A stretch of DNA of 64,000 bases, from NCBI RefSeq assembly GCF_001954195.1, contig NZ_MBES01000007.1, positions 1 to 64,000 of the forward strand. Reading direction: 5' to 3'. Below the pieces are notes generated by a model. The model was not told the origin of the DNA. It was given only the letters and a program-made list of their open reading frames with translations, and did no database searches. This stretch comes from Mycobacterium sp. IS-1264. GTDB lineage: Bacteria > Actinomycetota > Actinomycetes > Mycobacteriales > Mycobacteriaceae. A program made the position numbers and the translations under genes. Of this stretch, positions 26,830 through 36,773 are shown in pieces. Every line of letters starts with the position of its first letter. The first letter of the stretch is position 1.

Positions 26830-28764
26830 ATGGGCGTGCCGAGACGCCCCCGCCGTTTCTTCGCGAAGCTCGGCTTCTCGATGGTCGCCGTGGTCTCGCT
26901 GGCCGGGTTGGCGCTGGCGGCGTGCACGGTCAGCCCGCCGCCGGCGCCGCAAAGCACTGATACGCCGCACAACTCGGCACCGCCGCCGCAGCGGCCCACC
27001 CAGATCATCATGGGAATCGACTCGATCGGTGCCGGGTTCAACCCGCATCTGCTGTCCGATCTGTCCCCGGTGAACGCGGCGATCAGCTCGCTGGTGCTGC
27101 CCAGCGCATTTCGGCCGGTGCCCGATCCCGGGACGCCGACGGGTTCGCGCTGGGAGATGGATCCCACGCTGTTGGTCTCGGCGGAGGTGACCAGCCAGAA
27201 CCCGTTCACGGTGACCTACAAGATCCGGCCCGAGGCGCAATGGACCGACAACGCCCCGATCGCCGCCGACGACTTCTGGTACCTCTGGCATCAGATGGTC
27301 AGTCAGCCCGGCGTCGTCGATCCCGCCGGCTACGACCTCATCACCGGCGTGCAGTCGCTCGAGGGCGGCAAGCAGGCGGTGGTGACCTTCGCGCAGCCCT
27401 ACCCGGCGTGGAAGGAGCTGTTCAGCGACATCCTGCCGGCGCACATCGTCAAGGATGTGCCGGGCGGTTTCGCGGCCGGGCTGGCGCGGGCGCTGCCGGT
27501 CACCGGCGGGCAGTTCCGCGTCGAGAACATCGATCCGCAGCGCGACGAAATCCTGATCGCCCGCAACGACCGCTACTGGGGGCCGCCGGCCAAGCCGGCG
27601 CTGATCCTGTTCCGCCGCGCCGGGGCGCCGGCGGCGCTGGCCGACTCGGTGCGCAACGGCGATACTCAGGTGGCCCAGGTGCACGGCGGGTCCGCGGCCT
27701 TCGCGCAGTTGTCCGCCATCCCCGATGTGCGGACGGCGCGGATCGTCACACCGCGGGTCATGCAGCTCACGCTGCGCGCCAACGAGCCCAAGCTGTCCGA
27801 CACCCAGGTCCGCAAGGCGATCTTGGGGCTGCTCGACGTCGACCTGCTCGCCGCGGTCGGCGCAGGCAGTGACAACACCGTCACGCTGGCGCAGGCCCAG
27901 ATCCGTTCGCCCAGCGATCCGGGCTACGAGCCGACCGCGCCTCCCGCGATGACGACGCCGGCGGCGCTGGCGTTGCTAACGGCGTCGGGATACCAAATCG
28001 AGAGCAGCACCTCGGCGTCGCCGGTACCGCCGCCGCCCAGCGCGACGCCGCCGGTGAGCACCGGGCCACCGGAAGTCATTCGGGGGCGGATCAGTAAGGA
28101 CGGCCAGCAGCTGTCGCTCGTCATCGGGGTGGCCGCGAACGACCCGACCGCGGTCGCGGTGGCCAACACCGCCGCCGACCAGCTGCGCAACGTCGGGATC
28201 GCCGCGACGGTGCTGGCGCTGGACCCGGTGACGCTTTATCGCGACGCGCTGAACAACCACCAGGTCGACGCGATCGTCGGATGGCACCAAGCGGGCGGAA
28301 ACCTGGCGACCCTGCTGGCCTCGCGCTATGGCTGCCCCGCGCTGCAGTCGACGACGGTGCCTACCGCCAACACGCCGACCAATGCCGCCTCCACCGGTCC
28401 CTCCGGCCCTGCCGGGCCCACGCCGCCCACGGGGCCGAGCCCCACCGCCACGACGCCGACGTCGACCCCACCCAGTCGCGCACCCGATCCCGGCGCGCTG
28501 GTGCAGGCGCCGTCGAACCTGACCGGGATCTGCGATCGCAGCATCCAGTCGAACATCGACGCCGCCCTCAACGGCACCAAGAGCATCAACGACGTGATCA
28601 CCGCGGTCGAACCGCGGCTGTGGAACATGTCGACCGTGTTGCCGATCCTGCAGGACACGACGATCGTCGCGGCCGGACCGAGCGTGCGGAACGTCAGCCT
28701 GTCGGGCGCGGTACCGGTCGGCATCGTCGGCGACGCCGGCCAATGGATCAAAACCGGGCCGTGA
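26830..28764 (+). CDS. lpqW: Lipoprotein LpqW, PIM/LAM branch-point regulator
   Basis: 644 residues with the fold of oligopeptide-binding (SBP type 5) proteins. The signal peptide ends in a lipobox LAAC, placing the lipid anchor on Cys32. The solute-binding pattern is complete ([20 protein letters not shown], then [14 protein letters not shown]), with two Pro/Thr-rich insertions near residues 395-420 and 515-560 that look like flexible linkers. In M. smegmatis LpqW channels intermediates between polar PIMs and lipoarabinomannan, and its loss is suppressed by pimE mutations. ATG 26830 gives the MGVP start of the family. Rv1166 is the counterpart. Confidence 0.92.
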   Translation: MGVPRRPRRFFAKLGFSMVAVVSLAGLALAACTVSPPPAPQSTDTPHNSAPPPQRPTQIIMGIDSIGAGFNPHLLSDLSPVNAAISSLVLPSAFRPVPDPGTPTGSRWEMDPTLLVSAEVTSQNPFTVTYKIRPEAQWTDNAPIAADDFWYLWHQMVSQPGVVDPAGYDLITGVQSLEGGKQAVVTFAQPYPAWKELFSDILPAHIVKDVPGGFAAGLARALPVTGGQFRVENIDPQRDEILIARNDRYWGPPAKPALILFRRAGAPAALADSVRNGDTQVAQVHGGSAAFAQLSAIPDVRTARIVTPRVMQLTLRANEPKLSDTQVRKAILGLLDVDLLAAVGAGSDNTVTLAQAQIRSPSDPGYEPTAPPAMTTPAALALLTASGYQIESSTSASPVPPPPSATPPVSTGPPEVIRGRISKDGQQLSLVIGVAANDPTAVAVANTAADQLRNVGIAATVLALDPVTLYRDALNNHQVDAIVGWHQAGGNLATLLASRYGCPALQSTTVPTANTPTNAASTGPSGPAGPTPPTGPSPTATTPTSTPPSRAPDPGALVQAPSNLTGICDRSIQSNIDAALNGTKSINDVITAVEPRLWNMSTVLPILQDTTIVAAGPSVRNVSLSGAVPVGIVGDAGQWIKTGP

Positions 28765-28771
28765 CGGCCCT

Positions 28772-29383
28772 CTAGTCGACGGCTGCCGCCGGTGCCCGCG
28801 CCGGGATCACGGTGTCGACGATGAGTGCCAGCTCCCGCCGATTCGGCGGTTCCCCGGTGAGCAGGAAGTGTTGGTTGATCAACGCCGGTCCGATCCGCGC
28901 GGTCAGCGGGGTGATCGTGGCCGGGTCGATGTCGCCGGAGTCGACGGCGGCTTGCAGGATCGATTCGATGATTTTCAGTCGCGGGCTCACCACGGCATCG
29001 GCGAAGATCGCCCGCATCTCGGGTTCGTGGAGCAGCTGCTGGACGACATAAAGGCCCGGAAAGTCGGTCTTGCCGGCCAGCATGTCGCGGTGAGAGGTGA
29101 ACATCGCCAGCAGGTTGTCTCTGGCCGGGCGGCCCGATCGCGGCTCGGGGACCGGCGGCAACGCGAAAACCAGCGCGGCGTGTACCAGCTCGCACTTGGT
29201 TGCCCAGCGACGGTACAGCGCCGCTTTGCCGGTGTGGGCGCGCGCCGCTATCCCTTCCATCGTCAGGCCGCCGTATCCGACTTCGGTCAGTTCGGCCAAC
29301 GTGGCCTCGTAGAGGGCACGTTCCAGGACTTCGCCCCGACGGCGGCTGCGGCTGCCGTTGCGGGCTGGTGTGAGCTGGGCCAT
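28772..29383 (-). CDS. TetR-family regulator
   Basis: 203 residues. The DNA-binding helix-turn-helix is at the N-terminus: EATLAELTEVGYGGLTMEGIAARAHTGKAALYRRWATK, followed by a helical C-terminal ligand domain (TetR_C-like, LLHEPEMRAIFADAV). I chose the ATG at 29383 (MAQLTPARNG); a start 11 codons earlier is possible. It converges with lpqW (7 bp between ends) and is divergent from mshB (56 bp), so it may control itself and perhaps mshB. Rv1167c holds this place. Confidence 0.85.
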   Translation of the reverse strand: MAQLTPARNGSRSRRRGEVLERALYEATLAELTEVGYGGLTMEGIAARAHTGKAALYRRWATKCELVHAALVFALPPVPEPRSGRPARDNLLAMFTSHRDMLAGKTDFPGLYVVQQLLHEPEMRAIFADAVVSPRLKIIESILQAAVDSGDIDPATITPLTARIGPALINQHFLLTGEPPNRRELALIVDTVIPARAPAAAVD

Positions 29384-29439
29384 TCCTCGATAGTAGCCGT
29401 CGGCGTTCCTATTCATCGCGCGGCGGGTAGGGTGCGTCC

Positions 29440-30354
29440 ATGCCTGAGACCCCGCGGCTGCTTTTCGTCCACGCGCATCCCGACGACGAGAGCCTCAGCA
29501 ACGGGGCCACCATCGCCCACTACACCGCCCGCGGCGCACAGGTAAGCGTCGTCACCTGCACGCTCGGCGAGGAGGGCGAGGTCATCGGCGACCGCTGGGC
29601 CCGGCTCGCCGTCGACCACGCGGACCAACTCGGCGGGTACCGAATCGGTGAGCTAACCGCCGCGCTGCGCGAGCTCGGCGTCGGCGAGCCGGTCTATCTC
29701 GGCGGTGCGGGCCGCTGGCGCGACTCCGGGATGGCCGGCACGGCAAAGCGGCGACGGCAGCGGTTCATCGACGCCGACGAGCGCGAAGCGGTCGGGGCGC
29801 TGGTCGCGATCATTCGCGCGCAGCGCCCCCACGTCGTGGTGACATACGACCCCAACGGCGGCTACGGGCATCCCGACCACATCCGCACCCACATGGTCAC
29901 CGCGGCCGCCGTCGCATCTGCCGGCCCCAAGGCCGGGACCGGCGACTACCCCGGCGAGCCATGGACGGTCCCGAAGTTCTACTGGGCGGTCATCGCGGCG
30001 AGCGCATTCGTGGCGGGATGGCGCGCCCTGCAGCCCGATGATCTGCTGCCGGGGTGGACGATCCCGCCCGCGGAAGAGTTCGACTTCGGATATGCGGATT
30101 CCGACATCGACGCCGTGGTGGAAGCCGGCCCGGACGCCCTCGCGGCCAAGTCGGCCGCGCTCGCCGCGCACGCCACCCAGGTGGTCGTCGGCCCGACCGG
30201 CCGGGTGTGCGCCCTGTCGAACAACATGGCGCTGCCGATACTGGCGCACGAGCATTACGTGCTCGCCGCGGGATCCGCGGGGGATCGCGATGAGCGCGGC
30301 TGGGAGACGGATCTGCTCGCGGGACTGGGTTTCAACGGATTCGGCACGCGGTAG
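29440..30354 (+). CDS. mshB: N-acetyl-GlcN-Ins deacetylase MshB (mycothiol synthesis)
   Basis: 304 residues of the LmbE-like fold. Zinc ligands His13, Asp16 and His147 and the catalytic base Asp15 are seen in HAHPDDES and GYGHPDH, at the same numbers as the characterised M. tuberculosis enzyme. It removes acetate from GlcNAc-inositol, the second step towards mycothiol, in the cytosol. TAGGGT lies 6 nt before the ATG, indicating a leaderless message. Unlike M. tuberculosis, no PE/PPE genes separate it from the TetR gene. Confidence 0.96.
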   Translation: MPETPRLLFVHAHPDDESLSNGATIAHYTARGAQVSVVTCTLGEEGEVIGDRWARLAVDHADQLGGYRIGELTAALRELGVGEPVYLGGAGRWRDSGMAGTAKRRRQRFIDADEREAVGALVAIIRAQRPHVVVTYDPNGGYGHPDHIRTHMVTAAAVASAGPKAGTGDYPGEPWTVPKFYWAVIAASAFVAGWRALQPDDLLPGWTIPPAEEFDFGYADSDIDAVVEAGPDALAAKSAALAAHATQVVVGPTGRVCALSNNMALPILAHEHYVLAAGSAGDRDERGWETDLLAGLGFNGFGTR

Positions 30355-30387
30355 GCTGCCAACCAGGCAGCCACGGAAGGAATTCGC

Positions 30388-30495
30388 ATGGACCCCGACC
30401 TGGACCCTAACCTGCAGCACTGGCAGGACCGCCTGGACAGCCTGCAGTGGGTACTCGGCTCCATCCTCTCCAATATCGACAGCGTCCCGACCTGA
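30388..30495 (+). CDS. Small acidic peptide (35 aa), unknown
   Basis: A 35-codon frame from ATG at 30388 with GGAAGGA correctly spaced upstream. The sequence starts [20 protein letters not shown] and ends with a hydrophobic helix-like [10 protein letters not shown] segment, giving an amphipathic pattern. It sits 33 bp after mshB and its 3' end overlaps the frame of the next membrane-protein gene. A strong ribosome-binding site and protein-like composition favour a real small gene. Confidence 0.55.
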   Translation: MDPDLDPNLQHWQDRLDSLQWVLGSILSNIDSVPT

Positions 30496-30908
30496 CCGAA
30501 ACCAAGCCGCGCGCCGCGTCTGTTGAGGACAGCGGCACGACAGACCCCGCTATTCGCGTCGTTGTCCTGGCGCTGTTGGCTGTCGACGGGGTGTTGTCCG
30601 CGCTAGCCGGGGCCCTGCTGCTGCCGTTCTATATCGGCACGGTCCCCTTTCCCATCAGCGGTTTGATCAGTGGATTGGTCAACGCCGCCCTGGTCTGGGC
30701 CGCTGGGCGCTGGACGAGTTCGCCACGGGTGGCCGCGTTGCCGCTGTGGACCTGGCTGCTCACGGTGGCGGCGATCAGCATGGGCGGTCCCGCCGACGAC
30801 ATCATCCTGGGCGGCAAGGGGCTGATGGCATACGGGGCGTTGATCCTAATCGTGCTGGGCGTGGTGCCACCGGTATGGGTGCTGTGGCGCTACAGCGTGC
30901 ACCGCTGA
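30447..30908 (+). CDS. Four-helix membrane protein (Rv1171-like)
   Basis: About 140 residues, with four predicted membrane helices ([71 protein letters not shown]). The true start is unclear: the GTG at 30447 would overlap the preceding small gene by 49 bp, while the domain begins around residue 16, where only CTG (30492) is available. A polar N-terminus with acidic residues precedes helix 1. Function is unknown; it lies in the mshB-fbiC interval as Rv1171 does. Confidence 0.7.
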   Translation: MGTRLHPLQYRQRPDLTETKPRAASVEDSGTTDPAIRVVVLALLAVDGVLSALAGALLLPFYIGTVPFPISGLISGLVNAALVWAAGRWTSSPRVAALPLWTWLLTVAAISMGGPADDIILGGKGLMAYGALILIVLGVVPPVWVLWRYSVHR

Positions 30909-31053
30909 GGGTCGTCGAGATGGCCGGGAATGCGAGCGCGGGCCGGGCGGCGCCTGGCGCTACTGTTGCGCAAAGGGCACCCGCCATGGTTGCCAGGCTT
31001 CCAAAATGTTGGGACGCGCGGATGAAATTCGATCGTGGGGAAGTTACACAAAC

Positions 31054-33627
31054 GTGCCACTGACACCGGTGCCTCCGGAGCCCACCGCTCTGCCTAGCCC
31101 CGTCATTCCGCCCAAGGCCAATCGGTCGGCGCTGCGGCGGGTGTTGCGGCGGGCCCGGGACGGGGTCGCGCTGAACATCGACGAGGCGGCCCTCGCGATG
31201 ACCGCCCGCGGAGCGGACCTGGCCGACTTGTGCGCCAGCGCGGCGCGGGTGCGTGACGCGGGCCTGGAGTCGGCCGGTCGGCGTGGCCCGGGCGGCCGGT
31301 TGCCGATCACCTATTCGCGGAAGGTCTTCATCCCGGTCACTCACCTGTGCCGGGACAGCTGCCACTACTGCACGTTTGTCACGGTGCCCGGCAGGCTGCG
31401 TGCCCAGGGCGCCGGCATGTACATGGAGCCCGACGAGATCCTCGACGTTGCCCGCCGCGGGGCCGAACTCGGTTGCAAGGAAGCGCTATTCACACTGGGC
31501 GACCGGCCCGAGGAACGTTGGCCGGAGGCCCGCGACTGGCTCGGTGAGCGGGGCTACGACTCCACACTGTCCTACTTGCGGGCGATGGCGATCCGGGTGC
31601 TGGAGGAGACCGGGCTGCTGCCGCACCTGAATCCCGGGGTGATGAGCTGGTCGGAGATGTCGCGGCTGAAGCCGGTGGCGCCGTCGATGGGCATGATGCT
31701 CGAGACGACGTCGCGACGGCTGTTCGAGACGAAAGGGCTTGCGCACTACGGCAGCCCGGACAAAGACCCGGCGGTTCGGTTGCGCACGTTGACCGATGCG
31801 GGCCGGCTGTCCATCCCGTTCACCACCGGACTGCTGGTGGGGATCGGGGAGACGCTGCCCGAACGGGCCGACACCTTGCACGCGATTCGCAAGTCGCACA
31901 AGGAGTTCGGGCACGTCCAGGAAGTGATCGTGCAGAATTTCCGGGCCAAGGAACACACCGCGATGGCCGGCTTCCCCGACGCCGGGATCGAGGACTACCT
32001 GGCAACGGTGGCGGTCGCGCGATTGGTGTTGGGTCCCGGCATGCGCATCCAGGCGCCGCCCAATCTGGTGTCGCGCGAGGAGTGCCTGGCACTGGTGGCC
32101 GCCGGGGTCGACGACTGGGGCGGGGTGTCGCCGTTGACGCCCGACCACGTCAACCCGGAACGGCCCTGGCCCGCTTTGGACGAGCTGGCCGCCGTCACCG
32201 CCGAAGCCGGATACGAGTTGATGCAGCGGTTGACCGCGCAGCCGAAATACGTACAGGCGGGCGCCGCGTGGATCGACCCACGGGTGCGGGGACACGTTGT
32301 GGCACTGGCCGATCCGGCGACCGGTTTGGCCCGCGACGTCAACCCGGTCGGCATGCCCTGGCAGGAGCCCGACGACGTGGAGTCCTCCGGCCGGGTCGAC
32401 CTCAATGCGGCGATCGACTCCGAGGGACGCAACACCGAGGCGCGCAGCGATCTCGATAGCGCCTTCGGCGATTGGGAATCGATCCGTGCACACGTGCACG
32501 AGCTCGCCGCGCACGCGCCCGAACGCATCGACACCGATGTCCTTGCGGCGTTGCGATCGGCCGAACGCGATCCCGCCGGCTGCACCGACGAGGAGTACCT
32601 GGCGTTGGCGACAGCCGACGGTGCCGCGCTGGAAGCGGTTGCCGCACTGGCCGATTCGCTACGTCGTGACGTGGTTGGTGACGACGTGACGTTCGTGGTG
32701 AATCGCAACATCAATTTCACCAACATCTGCTACACCGGCTGCCGATTCTGCGCGTTCGCGCAGCGCAAGGGTGACGCCGACGCGTACTCGTTGTCCACCG
32801 ACGAGGTCGCCGACCGCGCCTGGGAGGCGCACGTCGAGGGCGCCACCGAGGTCTGCATGCAGGGCGGGATCGACCCCGAGCTGCCGGTCACCGGCTACGC
32901 CGACCTGGTCCGCGCCGTCAAGGCCCGCGTCCCGTCGATGCACGTGCACGCGTTCTCCCCGATGGAGATCGCCAACGGCGTGACCAAGAGCGGGTTGAGC
33001 GTCCGCGAGTGGCTGATCAGCCTGCGGGAGGCCGGGCTGGACACCATCCCCGGCACCGCCGCCGAGATCCTGGACGACGAGGTGCGCTGGGTGCTCACCA
33101 AGGGCAAGCTGCCGACGTCGATGTGGATCGAGATCGTGACCACCGCGCACGAGGTGGGCCTGCGGTCGTCGTCGACGATGATGTACGGGCACGTCGACAG
33201 TCCCCGGCACTGGGTCGGACACCTCAACGTGTTGCGCGAAATCCAGGACCGCACCGGCGGTTTCACCGAGTTCGTGCCGCTGCCGTTCGTGCACCAGAGT
33301 TCGCCGTTGTATCTCGCCGGCGCCGCCCGTCCCGGCCCCACCCATCGCGACAACCGGGCGGTACACGCGCTGGCGCGGATCATGTTGCACGGCCGCATTT
33401 CTCACATTCAGACCAGCTGGGTCAAGCTCGGTGTCGCGCGCACGCAGGTGATGCTCAACGGCGGCGCCAACGACCTGGGCGGCACGCTGATGGAGGAGAC
33501 CATCTCGCGGATGGCCGGCTCGGAGCACGGGTCGGCGAAAACGGTGGCCGAACTGACCGCGATCGCCGAGGGCATCGGCCGCCCCGCCCGCCAGCGCACC
33601 ACCACCTATTCGCCGCTCGCCGCGTAG
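31054..33627 (+). CDS. fbiC: FO synthase FbiC (coenzyme F420 biosynthesis)
   Basis: 857 residues, a fusion of two radical-SAM enzymes. The first half (CofG-like) has the CX3CX2C cluster motif CRDSCHYC at 99-106; the second (CofH-like) has CYTGCRFC at 559-566. Together they join 5-amino-6-ribitylaminouracil and tyrosine into FO, the deazaflavin core of F420. GTG 31054 fits the family length (856 in M. tuberculosis). F420 users encoded nearby are the Rv1155-like protein and two Ddn-like proteins. Confidence 0.97.
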   Translation: MPLTPVPPEPTALPSPVIPPKANRSALRRVLRRARDGVALNIDEAALAMTARGADLADLCASAARVRDAGLESAGRRGPGGRLPITYSRKVFIPVTHLCRDSCHYCTFVTVPGRLRAQGAGMYMEPDEILDVARRGAELGCKEALFTLGDRPEERWPEARDWLGERGYDSTLSYLRAMAIRVLEETGLLPHLNPGVMSWSEMSRLKPVAPSMGMMLETTSRRLFETKGLAHYGSPDKDPAVRLRTLTDAGRLSIPFTTGLLVGIGETLPERADTLHAIRKSHKEFGHVQEVIVQNFRAKEHTAMAGFPDAGIEDYLATVAVARLVLGPGMRIQAPPNLVSREECLALVAAGVDDWGGVSPLTPDHVNPERPWPALDELAAVTAEAGYELMQRLTAQPKYVQAGAAWIDPRVRGHVVALADPATGLARDVNPVGMPWQEPDDVESSGRVDLNAAIDSEGRNTEARSDLDSAFGDWESIRAHVHELAAHAPERIDTDVLAALRSAERDPAGCTDEEYLALATADGAALEAVAALADSLRRDVVGDDVTFVVNRNINFTNICYTGCRFCAFAQRKGDADAYSLSTDEVADRAWEAHVEGATEVCMQGGIDPELPVTGYADLVRAVKARVPSMHVHAFSPMEIANGVTKSGLSVREWLISLREAGLDTIPGTAAEILDDEVRWVLTKGKLPTSMWIEIVTTAHEVGLRSSSTMMYGHVDSPRHWVGHLNVLREIQDRTGGFTEFVPLPFVHQSSPLYLAGAARPGPTHRDNRAVHALARIMLHGRISHIQTSWVKLGVARTQVMLNGGANDLGGTLMEETISRMAGSEHGSAKTVAELTAIAEGIGRPARQRTTTYSPLAA

Positions 33628-34431
33628 GTGTCGGAGGCAGCGGGTATACCCGAGGCCGTGAAACGACAGATCGATACCGACCGATTTCCCGAATGGCAGC
33701 CCTTCGCGGACGCCGTGCAGCAGCGCCGCCCGGATACCGGGACCTGGTGTGAAGCCTGGACGGTACGCGACATCGTGGCCCATCAAGCCGGGAACGCTGA
33801 GGAGCTCGCCCGGGTGCTGGGCGCACACCTGGAAGGCGAACCCGTCGGCACCCGCAGTTTCGAAGAACGGGAAGGCCCCCTGCGGGCGCTCAACGATGCC
33901 GACCTGTGGGATGCCCTGCTCGATCGCATGGCCACCCTGAACGAGGTGGCTGTCGCCGCCGAGGGCGTTCCCGCCGACACCGATGTCGCCTGGACCGGAC
34001 GCACCATGAAGGTGCCCTGGTTCGCCGAGCACATGCGCGAAGAACTCGTCCTGCACGGCTGGGACATCACCGGCGACTGCGACAAGAGCGTCGCCTTCCA
34101 GACCGCGCTAGCGGAGCCGTGGATGACGACGCACAGCGTCGTCGCGGTGGGACGCCCGCTGCTTGCCAAGGGCGCCAAGGAAATCGGCTCGGGTGAGCGA
34201 ATCGAGGCCCGGCTGCGAGTTCCCGAGACCGAGGACGTCGTCCTCAGCGCGGACGCGGACCACACCACGGTCGGATTCGCCGACGCGGTGGGTCCGGCCA
34301 CACTCGAAACCGATGCCGCAGCACGGGTTTTGCTCCTGTGGGGCCGCCGACCCGGCGACCCGTCCAGGATCTGCAGCCGCGTCGGCGCGGAAACCTTGGG
34401 TCGCGTGCGCCGACTACTCAGCGGCTACTGA
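33628..34431 (+). CDS. Mycothiol-dependent maleylpyruvate-isomerase-like (DinB_2/TIGR03083) protein
   Basis: Up to 267 residues. The pattern EWQPFADAVQQRRPDTGTWCEAWTVRDIVAHQAGNAEE, with a histidine in the DIVAHQAG helix and later ELVLHGWDI, is that of the maleylpyruvate isomerase N-terminal (DinB-like four-helix) family. Members bind a metal with three histidines and use mycothiol as thiol cofactor. The C-terminal part resembles the SCP2-like add-on domain. Start GTG 33628 follows the fbiC stop directly; GTG 33658 (MKRQIDTDRF) is equally possible. The substrate is unknown. Confidence 0.7.
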   Translation: MSEAAGIPEAVKRQIDTDRFPEWQPFADAVQQRRPDTGTWCEAWTVRDIVAHQAGNAEELARVLGAHLEGEPVGTRSFEEREGPLRALNDADLWDALLDRMATLNEVAVAAEGVPADTDVAWTGRTMKVPWFAEHMREELVLHGWDITGDCDKSVAFQTALAEPWMTTHSVVAVGRPLLAKGAKEIGSGERIEARLRVPETEDVVLSADADHTTVGFADAVGPATLETDAAARVLLLWGRRPGDPSRICSRVGAETLGRVRRLLSGY

Positions 34432-34450
34432 ACTACCTGAGCCGGTCGGC

Positions 34451-34777
34451 TCAGTAGTTGTTGCAGACGCCGGCGACGTTCTCGATGGTGCCCATGAACT
34501 GGGCGGCCTGCGGCATCGCCCGGATCTGCGCGGCCATCTGCTGGCGCTTCGGCGGCGGCGCGGCGAGGAACTGCCGCAAGTAGTTCTGCGCCACCGGCGA
34601 TGAGTTCAATTGCGCGGCAGTTGCCGGATCGGTGGCGTTAAGCGCCGCCATCACCTGCCCGTAGTTGCAGGTCGTGTCGACGATCGGATCCGCGGACGCG
34701 ACCCCGGTGGCAGCGCTCAGCGCCACTGCCACGCCGCCAACTGCGGCTGCCAACTTCCCCAACGACAGCGTCATCAT
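34451..34777 (-). CDS. Secreted TB8.4-like low-molecular-weight antigen / hemophore-like protein
   Basis: 108 residues with a signal peptide ending ASADP, and a mature domain of about 78 residues with two cysteines (TTCNYGQV and AGVCNNY) that probably form a disulfide. The CNYGQVMAALNATDPATAAQ...CNNY frame is the hallmark of the heme-binding/hemophore-like family that includes the T-cell antigen TB8.4 (Rv1174c, same place). GGAAGG lies upstream of the ATG. Heme binding is inferred from the family. It converges with the DinB-like gene. Confidence 0.9.
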   Translation of the reverse strand: MMTLSLGKLAAAVGGVAVALSAATGVASADPIVDTTCNYGQVMAALNATDPATAAQLNSSPVAQNYLRQFLAAPPPKRQQMAAQIRAMPQAAQFMGTIENVAGVCNNY

Positions 34778-35207
34778 TTATCGGACACCTTCCCCAGTTA
34801 TGCACCGCTGTTGACGGCGACGACATCTCTGCCCAGCGGTTTGCCGTCCTCTGCGAGGCTACCAGGCGCCGTGGGCGTTCCCTTTCGCGTGACTATTCGT
34901 ACGCCGCCGCCCGAATGTAACTATCAGCAGGTCATCGGCTTGGCGGCGTGCGTCGTCGCCGGTGAACGCTATACCAACTCACAGCTTTGACCCCGCGACT
35001 TGGGCACGGACCGCGGTCATGCTTTGCTATGGCGACTAGGTTTATAGAACGCCAGTCCTCCAGTGCGTGCCGGGTAGTTGACGTGTATGTGCAACGTCTA
35101 GTATCAGTAACCGAAAGCTTTGCATTTTGCGGGGCCTGGAGCACCGCGGCGAGGCAAACGGCAGCCCACACCGAGCAGTACATGGAGGAGACCTTGAGGA
35201 GACGTCC
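34778..35207. other. 430-bp gene-free region between the TB8.4-like gene and fdxC
   Basis: M. tuberculosis has fadH and Rv1176c in this interval (from memory); here neither is present and I see no convincing gene. A frame near 34870-34990 translates protein-like for about 35 residues but has no start or partner. The region holds the divergent promoters, including the fdxC candidate at 35078-35104. Confidence 0.5.
35078..35104 (+). promoter_or_regulatory. SigA-like promoter for fdxC
   Basis: TTGACG (35078-35083) and TAGTAT (35099-35104) are good matches to housekeeping -35 and -10 elements, though the 15-nt spacer is shorter than the usual 17. They lie about 100 bp before the fdxC start, leaving a leader that includes a purine-rich GAGGAGACC... 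ribosome-binding region. Confidence 0.45.
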
Positions 35208-35534
35208 GTGACGTACACGATCGCCGAGCCTTGCGTCGACATCAAGGACAAGGCATGCATCGAGGAGTGCCCCGTCGATTGCATCTACGAGGGCGCTCGG
35301 ATGCTCTACATCCACCCTGACGAGTGCGTCGACTGTGGGGCCTGTGAACCGGTCTGCCCTGTCGAAGCGATCTACTACGAAGACGACGTGCCCGAGCAAT
35401 GGAGCCAGTACACGCAGATCAACGCAGACTTCTTCGTTGAGCTGGGCTCCCCGGGTGGCGCGGCCAAGGTCGGCATGACCGAGAACGACCCGCAGGTGGT
35501 CAAGGATCTGGCGCCGCAGGGCGAAGGCGACTGA
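35208..35534 (+). CDS. fdxC: Seven-iron ferredoxin FdxC
   Basis: 108 residues. The N-terminal cluster ligands are CVDIKDKACIEECPVDC and the second set is CVDCGACEPVCP, the [3Fe-4S][4Fe-4S] layout of mycobacterial 7Fe ferredoxins. The C-terminal 50 residues (PEQWSQYTQINADFF...) are the usual extension. GTG 35208 follows TTGAGGAGACGTCC. It passes electrons to P450s or other reductases. DapC follows 8 bp later in the same direction, as Rv1177-Rv1178 do. Confidence 0.95.
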   Translation: MTYTIAEPCVDIKDKACIEECPVDCIYEGARMLYIHPDECVDCGACEPVCPVEAIYYEDDVPEQWSQYTQINADFFVELGSPGGAAKVGMTENDPQVVKDLAPQGEGD

Positions 35535-35542
35535 GCGGGCCG

Positions 35543-36673
35543 GTGCCGCGTAAGCCCGGGATGGCCCGGCTTGTTTCGGCGTCCCTGCCGGAATTTCCCT
35601 GGGACACCTTGGCCGACGCCAAGGCGCTGGCCGGGGACCATCCCGACGGCATCGTCGACCTGTCGGTCGGCACGCCGGTCGACCCGGTCGCCACGGTGAT
35701 CCGGGAGGCGCTGGCGGCCGCCCGCGCGGCGCCGGGGTACCCGGCAACGGCCGGCACCGCGCGGCTGCGGGAATCCGCGGTCGCCGCGCTTGACCGCCGC
35801 TTCGGCATTACCGGGCTGGGCGAGTCGGCGGTGCTGCCCGTGATCGGGACCAAAGAGCTCATCGCCTGGCTGCCAACACTGTTGGGTCTGGGCGCCGCCG
35901 ACGTGGTCGTGGTGCCGGAGCTGGCCTACCCCACCTATGAGGTCGGCGCCCGCCTGGCCGGGGCGCAAGTGCTGCGTGCGGACTCGCTGACCCAACTCGG
36001 CCCGCAGTCACCGGCGTTGTTCTACCTCAATTCGCCGAGCAACCCGACCGGGCGCGTGCTCGGCCTCGACCACCTGCGCAAGGTGGTCGGATGGGCGCGC
36101 GAGCGGGGCGTTGTCGTGGCTTCCGACGAGTGTTACCTGGGCTTGGGCTGGGACGCCGAACCGCTATCGGTGCTGCACCCGTCGGTCTGCGACGGCGACC
36201 ACACCGGGCTGCTGGCGGTGCATTCGCTCTCCAAGAGCTCGTCGCTGGCCGGCTATCGGGCGGGTTTCGTCGCGGGGGATCCGGGGCTCGTCGCCGAGCT
36301 CCTGGCGGTGCGCAAGCACGCCGGGATGATGGTGCCGACGCCGGTGCAGGCCGCGATGACGGCCGCGCTGGATGACGACGTCCACGACAAGCTGCAGCGT
36401 GAGCGATACGCCCGCCGGCGGGCCGCGCTGGCGCCGGCGCTGCGCTCGGCCGGTTTTGTTGTCGACTTTTCCGAAGGCGGCCTGTACCTGTGGGCCACCC
36501 GCGGCGAGCCCTGCCGGGACAGCGTCGCGTGGTTCGCGCAGCGCGGCATCCTCGTCGCACCCGGCGAGTTCTACGGCCCGGGCGGTGCGCGGCACGTGCG
36601 CGTCGCGCTGACCGCCACCGACGAGCGCATCGCGGCCGCGGTGGGCCGGCTCACCGCGCCGGCTGAGGCCTGA
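35543..36673 (+). CDS. dapC: N-succinyldiaminopimelate aminotransferase (actinobacterial DapC type)
   Basis: 376 residues, fold-type I PLP enzyme. The Schiff-base lysine is Lys231 in HSLSKSSSLAGYRAGF; NSPSNPTGR and SDECYLGLGWD supply cofactor contacts. This is the Rv1178-type enzyme assigned as DapC in actinobacteria; a second candidate, Rv0858c, has also been called DapC in M. tuberculosis, so the exact assignment is open. It would convert N-succinyl-2-amino-6-ketopimelate to N-succinyl-LL-DAP. DapD and DapE, the flanking steps, are encoded 24 kb downstream. The start is GTG 35543. Confidence 0.85.
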   Translation: MPRKPGMARLVSASLPEFPWDTLADAKALAGDHPDGIVDLSVGTPVDPVATVIREALAAARAAPGYPATAGTARLRESAVAALDRRFGITGLGESAVLPVIGTKELIAWLPTLLGLGAADVVVVPELAYPTYEVGARLAGAQVLRADSLTQLGPQSPALFYLNSPSNPTGRVLGLDHLRKVVGWARERGVVVASDECYLGLGWDAEPLSVLHPSVCDGDHTGLLAVHSLSKSSSLAGYRAGFVAGDPGLVAELLAVRKHAGMMVPTPVQAAMTAALDDDVHDKLQRERYARRRAALAPALRSAGFVVDFSEGGLYLWATRGEPCRDSVAWFAQRGILVAPGEFYGPGGARHVRVALTATDERIAAAVGRLTAPAEA

Positions 36674-36773
36674 TCGCCGCCCGGCCACGAATATGGCCGG
36701 TCCGCCTGCCGCGCGGCCGGGGCGGGCGGCAGAATGCATCGCAGGCGCTCCGACCTCGGGTAAGGATGTGGTT

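Noticed and set aside
32659..34056. Long minus-strand frame opposite fbiC
   Set aside because: Antisense shadow rich in Arg, Gly and His; crosses a gene boundary and has no family features.
34870..34990. Protein-like plus-strand frame ending CNYQQVIGLAACVVAGERYTN before fdxC
   Set aside because: No start codon with a ribosome-binding site, no recognisable family, and the upstream part is the antisense of the TB8.4-like gene. The resemblance to its CNY motif is probably chance.
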